Assembly (NCBI GenBank): GCA_002298995.1 | Contig: DBMO01000037.1 | Span: forward strand, 62,001 to 126,000 | Direction: 5' to 3' | Length of the DNA stretch: 64,000 nucleotides | From: Desulfarculales bacterium UBA696 | GTDB taxonomy: Bacteria > Desulfobacterota > Syntrophobacteria > Syntrophobacterales > Syntrophobacteraceae | Shown: piece after piece, positions 59,892 through 64,000 of the stretch | Position numbering within the stretch: the stretch's first letter is position 1 | Layout: every line of letters starts with the position of its first letter | Program-made: the position numbers and the translations under genes | The notes under the pieces: model-generated | What the model was told of the DNA's origin: nothing | The model's database searches: none | Seen by the model: the letters and a program-made list of their open reading frames with translations, nothing else

Positions 59892-61183
59892 GCATTGCAC
59901 GGGCGGCCGCCGGCCTGACATACCTTGCCATTTCTTGCTGCATATGGCCCGTTGCTTTGCTTTACTACATTTGCAGGGTGCATACTGACGGCAAGTACAA
60001 AAGTAATTATCTCCAGCGACTCGGGCTCGATTTGCCAAGTCCTCTAAGCAGCAACCAGACCAGGGTATGGATACACGCCCTCTCCGTTGGCGAAGCTCTT
60101 TCCGCTGCCCCACTGGTTCGTGAAATTAAGAATCGTCGGCCTGAAATTGAAATCATTTTTTCCGCTGCAACGGAAACCGGTATGAAGATCGCCCGCGAGC
60201 GATTGTCCGCTGATGTGGGTCTTTTTCTCTTTATGCCACATGATTTTCCCTGGGCCGTTCGCTCGCTTTTGCGGCGTATCCGGCCCGCGATATTCGTTCT
60301 TATCGAAACCGATCCATGGCCCAATCTCCTGCGGGCACTGAGAAGGGAAGGGGTGTTGGTGTGCCTCGTTAACGGCCGGATCTCTCCTGGTTCTTATGCC
60401 AGGTATTCAAGATTGGGTGGGCTGGCCAGTACTCTCTTCAACTGTTTCGACCTGGTTTTTACCCAGACCGAACAAGATAGAGTTCGTTTCGAATCCTTGG
60501 GGGTCAATTCGGAAAAAGTAGCCGCCGTGGGAAATTTAAAATTCGATTCGTCAGTGCCCGAACTCTGCGAGCACGAGGTGAGATGTCTGCGCGGGCAAAT
60601 CGGCTTGAGCGAGGGCAGACCGGTGTGGATTGCGGGCAGTACCCATGAGGGAGAAGACGAGGTGGTGCTCAGGGTGCACCGTGAGTTGCTCTCGAGTTTT
60701 CCTGACCTGCTGCTGATAATTGCTCCGAGGAAGATCGAGCGCCGCGCCGATATTGAAGCACTTTGCGCTGCCGCACGCTTTTCGTGGGGTGTTAGGTCAA
60801 AAGGCGAGGGCGCCGGGAGAAAAGAAGTCTATATTCTCGATACCATGGGTGAGCTTGCCCGGTTTTACGCCCTGTGCCACGCAGCTTTTATTGGCGGCAG
60901 CCTCGTTCCATTCGGCGGGCATAATCTCGTTGAGGCCGTCGCTCAGGGAACGCCTGCATGCTGGGGACCTCACGTGTTCAACTTTGATGAAATTGAGAAG
61001 GCCTTGCTCAGGTCGGACTCCTGCCGCAGAATTGGGTGCGAAACTGAGTTGGCCGATTTTGTGAGACGCTCGCTGTCATTAAGGAGTGGTTCTGGGCTTG
61101 GAACCAAACAGTTGAGCAGCTCTGGTAAAGGTATAGCCGGATTGATTGCTTCCACCTTGCTGGAGAGAATCTATCCAGCCTGA
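59888..61183 (+). CDS. waaA: 3-deoxy-D-manno-octulosonic acid transferase WaaA
   Basis: 431 aa. One N-terminal membrane anchor (LTYLAISCCIWPVALLYYIC), then the GT-B fold of Kdo transferases: WIHALSVGEALSAAPLVREI, FIFSAATETG-type motif, ETDPWPNLLRALRREGVLV, LVFTQTEQDRVRFESLG, WIAGSTHEGEDEVVLRVHRE and FIGGSLVPFGGHNLVEAVAQG. Transfers Kdo to lipid IVA at the cytoplasmic face. Its neighbours lpxK and msbA, common in other genomes, are not found nearby. Confidence 0.95.
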   Translation: MSIARAAAGLTYLAISCCIWPVALLYYICRVHTDGKYKSNYLQRLGLDLPSPLSSNQTRVWIHALSVGEALSAAPLVREIKNRRPEIEIIFSAATETGMKIARERLSADVGLFLFMPHDFPWAVRSLLRRIRPAIFVLIETDPWPNLLRALRREGVLVCLVNGRISPGSYARYSRLGGLASTLFNCFDLVFTQTEQDRVRFESLGVNSEKVAAVGNLKFDSSVPELCEHEVRCLRGQIGLSEGRPVWIAGSTHEGEDEVVLRVHRELLSSFPDLLLIIAPRKIERRADIEALCAAARFSWGVRSKGEGAGRKEVYILDTMGELARFYALCHAAFIGGSLVPFGGHNLVEAVAQGTPACWGPHVFNFDEIEKALLRSDSCRRIGCETELADFVRRSLSLRSGSGLGTKQLSSSGKGIAGLIASTLLERIYPA

Positions 61184-61195
61184 TTAGAGGGAAAA

Positions 61196-61573
61196 ATGAT
61201 ATACAGGAACATTTTTTTATTTGCCGTGATCGGGATAGTGCTGGCCTTTTTCGGTCGTGCAGGAGCCTCGGTCTTCAACGAAGGCATGATCGACAAGGAT
61301 TTGCGCTACGAAGAGTTTCGTGTGACCGAGGACGGCTATATAAGCGGAACCATAATCAACACCTCGAAGAAAACCCGGCCCGCGGTAATGCTTGACATGT
61401 GGATTACAAATATCGCGGAGACAAGAATTTTTTGGAGAAAGTCCATTACGCTTGGCGATTTACCACCTGGAGCTCGTTTCGAAGTTAGGGAAAGTAGTAA
61501 CGGTTCAGTTGACCCTACCCTGAGACTTCAATTCATGTTCAGGCTTCCAAGTAAGGCTAATTTCAGAAATTGA
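61196..61573 (+). CDS. Exported small hypothetical protein
   Basis: 125 aa with a signal peptide (IYRNIFLFAVIGIVLAFFGRAGA) and a single small beta-sandwich-like region (EFRVTEDGYISGTIINTSKK, VMLDMWITNIAETRIFW, GDLPPGARFEV). The pattern resembles FxLYD-type domains that recur in envelope proteins. Thirteen bases after waaA, so likely cotranscribed. No function known. Confidence 0.65.
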   Translation: MIYRNIFLFAVIGIVLAFFGRAGASVFNEGMIDKDLRYEEFRVTEDGYISGTIINTSKKTRPAVMLDMWITNIAETRIFWRKSITLGDLPPGARFEVRESSNGSVDPTLRLQFMFRLPSKANFRN

Positions 61574-61868
61574 TCCGCCAGAAGTGACGGCATTTCGGCG
61601 AATGCCGAAATATCGTTGATTAACCTGCAAAATCCGAGACCACAAAGGAAACAGCTCCGCCTGTGTAGCTCCTTTTGTCCAGACCTCTACGCTCCCGTAA
61701 AACTTTCATTCGAGATAAAGACTTCTTAAAACACCTGTAAGCACGGCCTATTAAAGCCACTCGCGTTCCCAGTCACGCCTTGGAGAGGTGTTTTTGGACG
61801 CTACAGTTATCGTCTCCTTTTCCCCTGGAATGAAAGTTGCTCTCGAATGAGATGAAAGGGGAGAAGCA
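61574..61868. other. Intergenic region with one hairpin
   Basis: A perfect atttcggc / gccgaaat hairpin (61592-61611, 4-base loop) lies 20 bases after the previous stop. It may act as a terminator despite the lack of a clean T-run. The rest shows nothing. Confidence 0.4.
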
Positions 61869-62072
61869 ATGACAGCTTGGATGCAAATAGGCTTGGGATT
61901 ATTGATTGGGTGGGCGGGGTTTCACGGTCTCGGCGAAAACCCGTTCCAGGGCAGCTGCGCTCTTTTCATTGCCGGGTTCCTTTTCATGTCGGGCTTCGAA
62001 AAAAGACTGGCCGGAAAACATGGTGAACCCGTAATTGAGTCGGATCATGAGTCAGCCGGATCAGGCTGTTGA
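61869..62072 (+). CDS. Small membrane protein
   Basis: 67 aa with aaaggggag upstream of the ATG. Two hydrophobic segments (MQIGLGLLIGWAGFHGLG and CALFIAGFLFMSGF) and an acidic C-terminus. No family recognised. Thirteen bases upstream of the next small gene. Confidence 0.55.
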   Translation: MTAWMQIGLGLLIGWAGFHGLGENPFQGSCALFIAGFLFMSGFEKRLAGKHGEPVIESDHESAGSGC

Positions 62073-62084
62073 GGAAGGATCAGT

Positions 62085-62345
62085 ATGTCTGGACCCAGAT
62101 TTCCCGGTTCGCACATTTACCTGGCCGATCTCGAGATGGTGATCTTCACGGCGATCGTGGGAGAGGGGGCGATTGGCTGCTCGATTTCAAGGCAGACCCT
62201 TGCGAAGCTCTTTGGCCAGGACCCCCAAAAACCCCTAGAGGCTTTTACACAAAATCGTCCCGCAATCGAGAAACTGGCTGTAAAGATCATTGCACAGAGG
62301 CGATTTGAAGGTGGTTTGGCGGTTATCCGAGCTTGCGATTCCTAG
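62085..62345 (+). CDS. DUF1488-like small protein
   Basis: 86 aa with aggaagg ribosome binding site. The central pattern VIFTAIVGEGAIGCSISRQTL, then FTQNRPAIEKLAVKII, matches the layout of DUF1488 (beta strands with a conserved Cys-x-Ser followed by an R-x2-I-x3-A helix). Function unknown. It may form a two-gene unit with the preceding membrane protein gene. Confidence 0.5.
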   Translation: MSGPRFPGSHIYLADLEMVIFTAIVGEGAIGCSISRQTLAKLFGQDPQKPLEAFTQNRPAIEKLAVKIIAQRRFEGGLAVIRACDS

Positions 62346-62451
62346 CGGTGCGTCTGGAGACCTTCGGTTGATGGCGCGAGGCGGTCGGGAGACCGGGCAA
62401 GCCTAGCGCCACTACGTGGGGAGTGGATACTAAAAGACTATTCCAAAAACG

Positions 62452-62489
62452 AATCCAGCCTCCCGGTTGTGCCGGGAGGCTGGATTTTA
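62452..62489. terminator. Bidirectional terminator
   Basis: A perfect 16-bp stem (aatccagcctcccgg / ccgggaggctggatt) with a 5-base loop, T-run on the + strand and A/T-rich flank on the other. Separates the small genes from the convergent cytochrome gene. Confidence 0.85.
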
Positions 62490-62534
62490 ATTCTTCTGGG
62501 ATCCGGTTGTGCCGGACCTCAAAAGGGTTCTACA

Positions 62535-63389
62535 TTATTTCTTCTTGCCGGTTGGGGCAGCGGGAGGTGACGCCGGTTTCTGGCCCTGAGCCGGAGTGAA
62601 GTTGTTCAGGTCATGTGCGGTGTTGTGGCACATGCTGCACTTCGGGAACTTCTGGAGCATTTTGGCCGGGTGCTGCTTGTCATGGCACTGGTTACATGCA
62701 GCCTGGGCCTTATGCTTGTCCTTGTGGCAATCAACACAATTGACATTTTTGTGCTTGGTCTCGGATGCGGCAAGCTGAGTTGCGGCAGCCTTGTGACACG
62801 CACCGCAATCTTTGTTCGGGGTAGTGGGGCCGTATTTGACCTCTTTTGGCATATGCGCCTTGTGACAGTTTTTGCAGCTCTCCTTGGGCATTTCGGGATT
62901 GTGCGGCTTGTGACACTTTACGCAGTCGGGAATTTTGCGATGGACGTCGTGGCAGTTCGAACATGCCCGTGCGGTATGCCTGCTGGGGAATTCCTTGAGC
63001 TGCTTGATCTGTTCCTTATGGCATGACAGACAAGGATCTGTGAGCTGCCCCTGAAGAACGATATTGAACGGCGTGTGCGGGTTCTTATGGCAATTCAGGC
63101 AGTCTTTGAGTTTGTAGTGGTCTTTCCCTTCGTGGCAGCTATCGCACTTGGGTATGTTATTTTTTGAGGTCGGCCGGTGTCCTGTGTGGCAGTCCATGCA
63201 GCCAACGTCGTCCTTGTGCTTGCCCCCGGATGCCATGATTTCGGTCGATTCGGCCGTGTGGCACTTGATACAGTCATCCTTTGACAGGGCCGGCTTTTGT
63301 TCCGTCAATACGCCAGACGGGATCAGGAGAAGACCCCCGAAAGCGATCACTAAAAATAGGGCAATCCACACCCCCCTCAAACCTTTCAT
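62535..63389 (-). CDS. Twelve-heme c-type cytochrome
   Basis: 284 aa from the Met of MKGLRGVW, which has aaggaggt upstream; 16 further in-frame codons precede it. The signal/anchor segment (VWIALFLVIAFGGLLLIPSG) is not followed by a clear cleavage motif, so it may stay membrane-anchored facing the periplasm. Twelve CxxCH heme motifs are counted (CIKCH, CMDCH, CDSCH, CLNCH, CLSCH, CSNCH, CVKCH, CKNCH, CGACH, CVDCH, CNQCH, CSMCH). The tail is Pro/Ala/Lys-rich. Likely an electron carrier of anaerobic respiration or extracellular electron transfer. No cytochrome maturation genes are near. Confidence 0.93.
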   Translation of the reverse strand: MKGLRGVWIALFLVIAFGGLLLIPSGVLTEQKPALSKDDCIKCHTAESTEIMASGGKHKDDVGCMDCHTGHRPTSKNNIPKCDSCHEGKDHYKLKDCLNCHKNPHTPFNIVLQGQLTDPCLSCHKEQIKQLKEFPSRHTARACSNCHDVHRKIPDCVKCHKPHNPEMPKESCKNCHKAHMPKEVKYGPTTPNKDCGACHKAAATQLAASETKHKNVNCVDCHKDKHKAQAACNQCHDKQHPAKMLQKFPKCSMCHNTAHDLNNFTPAQGQKPASPPAAPTGKKK

Positions 63390-63611
63390 AATACCTCCTT
63401 GATTGCACAATGGTACGGTTCCATGCGCTATGAGCATTTTAAAAAAATTATGGGGTTATAAATGTGAACGAAATCTCATATACCCAGAGGTAATTCTCCT
63501 GTCAAGGAGAAAGAAAATGGATGAATAAACATTATATTAGGCGACATTGCCGGGTCGGAAAGAAAACCTTTAGCCCCTCAATGCGACGTAACGAATAATC
63601 ATTATTTATTC

Positions 63612-63645
63612 AAAAAAGGGCCATTTTCGATTCAAATGGCCTTTT
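63612..63645 (-). terminator. Terminator of the DUF2333-like gene
   Basis: On the - strand ggccattt / aaatggcc stem followed by cttttttg, 87 bases after the stop codon of the gene at the window edge. It also has T-run character on the + strand. Confidence 0.8.
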
Positions 63646-63731
63646 AGGGCTACAGTTGTGGGCCGGGCTAAAATAATTGATCAGGATCTAGACTTAGCCG
63701 GCTCCGTTAGCATTAAACGACATCCACCACA

Positions 63732-64000
63732 TTATAGCTGGCTCAGGACGGTTAGCATGTGCGCCACTTCGCTCAAAGGCGCGTTAAGATTGGCACGATG
63801 GTTGGCAAAGAAGCCGTCCAGGTCGGAATTGAGGACGATCCACGGATCAACCTGGTCAGCGACGGAAAGTTCGTGGAGGACGGTGTCCAATATGTCCTGG
63901 GCGTTCATCGTCGATGTCAACTGACTCTTAAACGCGACACGAACCACTTTTAACATTTCAAAGTAGACGTGCGCAACTCCCTTTGCATAGTAGAAATGGT
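63732..64000 (-). CDS. DUF2333-like protein, C-terminal part only
   Basis: The - strand frame is open to the window edge. The visible C-terminus begins HFYYAKGVAHVYFEMLKVVR, then QDILDTVLHELSVADQVDPW and IVLNSDLDGFFANHRANLN, ending in a Leu-rich helix. The pattern recalls the C-terminal helical domain of DUF2333 proteins, membrane-linked proteins of unknown role. The 5' end lies beyond position 64000. Confidence 0.5.
   Translation of the reverse strand, partial: HFYYAKGVAHVYFEMLKVVRVAFKSQLTSTMNAQDILDTVLHELSVADQVDPWIVLNSDLDGFFANHRANLNAPLSEVAHMLTVLSQL

Noticed and set aside
61592..61611. Hairpin after the small exported protein gene as a definite terminator
   Set aside because: The stem is perfect, but it lacks a following T-run; mentioned only under the intergenic entry.

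Overview
The window looks like a chromosomal segment of a moderately GC-rich, strictly Gram-negative anaerobe. The best guess is Desulfobacterota (former Deltaproteobacteria), possibly near Syntrophobacterales. The basis is a complete run of outer-membrane and lipid A genes, a 12-heme c-type cytochrome, a split biotin carboxylase/carboxyltransferase pair, a methylmalonyl-CoA decarboxylase, a DHH-CBS-CCA enzyme, and LpxI in place of LpxH. The lineage is inferred from gene content; no rRNA gene is present to confirm it.

Layout. 1-2620: the end of a glycogen phosphorylase gene and a frameshifted, 3'-truncated stump of a glycogen debranching enzyme. 2620-5150: a small accessory patch of hypothetical genes that ends in a displaced tRNA-Phe 3' half followed by a tRNA-type terminator, which looks like the scar of a tRNA-targeted integrated element. 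5400-9100 (- strand): an amino acid permease, a secreted unknown protein and a beta-lactamase-like serine hydrolase. 9100-13600: a TMEM175-type channel, an Fe-S cluster protein, decayed remnants and a receiver-GAF-histidine kinase hybrid. 13800-15700: glnK-amtB with a candidate sigma-54 promoter. 15900-23600, mostly - strand: uppP, prfB (with programmed frameshift), lnt, corC, speB, speD and a receiver-GGDEF protein. 23800-27450: nadK, two small envelope proteins, methylmalonyl-CoA decarboxylase and tRNA-Trp. 27900-40250 (+ strand): biotin carboxylase plus carboxyltransferase, xerD, the DHH-CBS-CCA enzyme, an M50 protease, trpS, an rRNA pseudouridine synthase and a TPR protein. 40300-46650: an accessory stretch with tRNA-Val, a DUF433 antitoxin whose toxin is deleted, a Cys-rich mini-protein, a PQQ-type sugar dehydrogenase, Ku, a receiver-domain remnant, an OafA-type acyltransferase and tRNA-Arg. 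46900-61600 (+ strand): lysS-lolC-lolD-bamA-ompH-lpxD-fabZ-lpxA-lpxI/oxidoreductase-lpxB-waaA, a dense outer-membrane biogenesis cluster. 61800-64000: small proteins, the multiheme cytochrome and the 3' end of a DUF2333-like gene.

The clearest functional unit is the outer-membrane cluster. LolCD exports lipoproteins, BamA and Skp/OmpH handle outer-membrane proteins, and LpxD/FabZ/LpxA/LpxI/LpxB/WaaA make Kdo-lipid A. Lnt and UppP, elsewhere in the window, serve lipoprotein maturation and undecaprenyl phosphate recycling. I found no CRISPR array, no complete insertion sequence and no intact phage. The most noteworthy signals are the LpxI-Gfo/Idh/MocA fusion between lpxA and lpxB, a well-folded candidate leader RNA before speD, the tRNA-Phe att-like scar beside a broken glgX, mutually exclusive stems upstream of the methylmalonyl-CoA decarboxylase gene, a toxin-antitoxin locus that kept only its antitoxin, and an unusual N-terminal extension on BamA.
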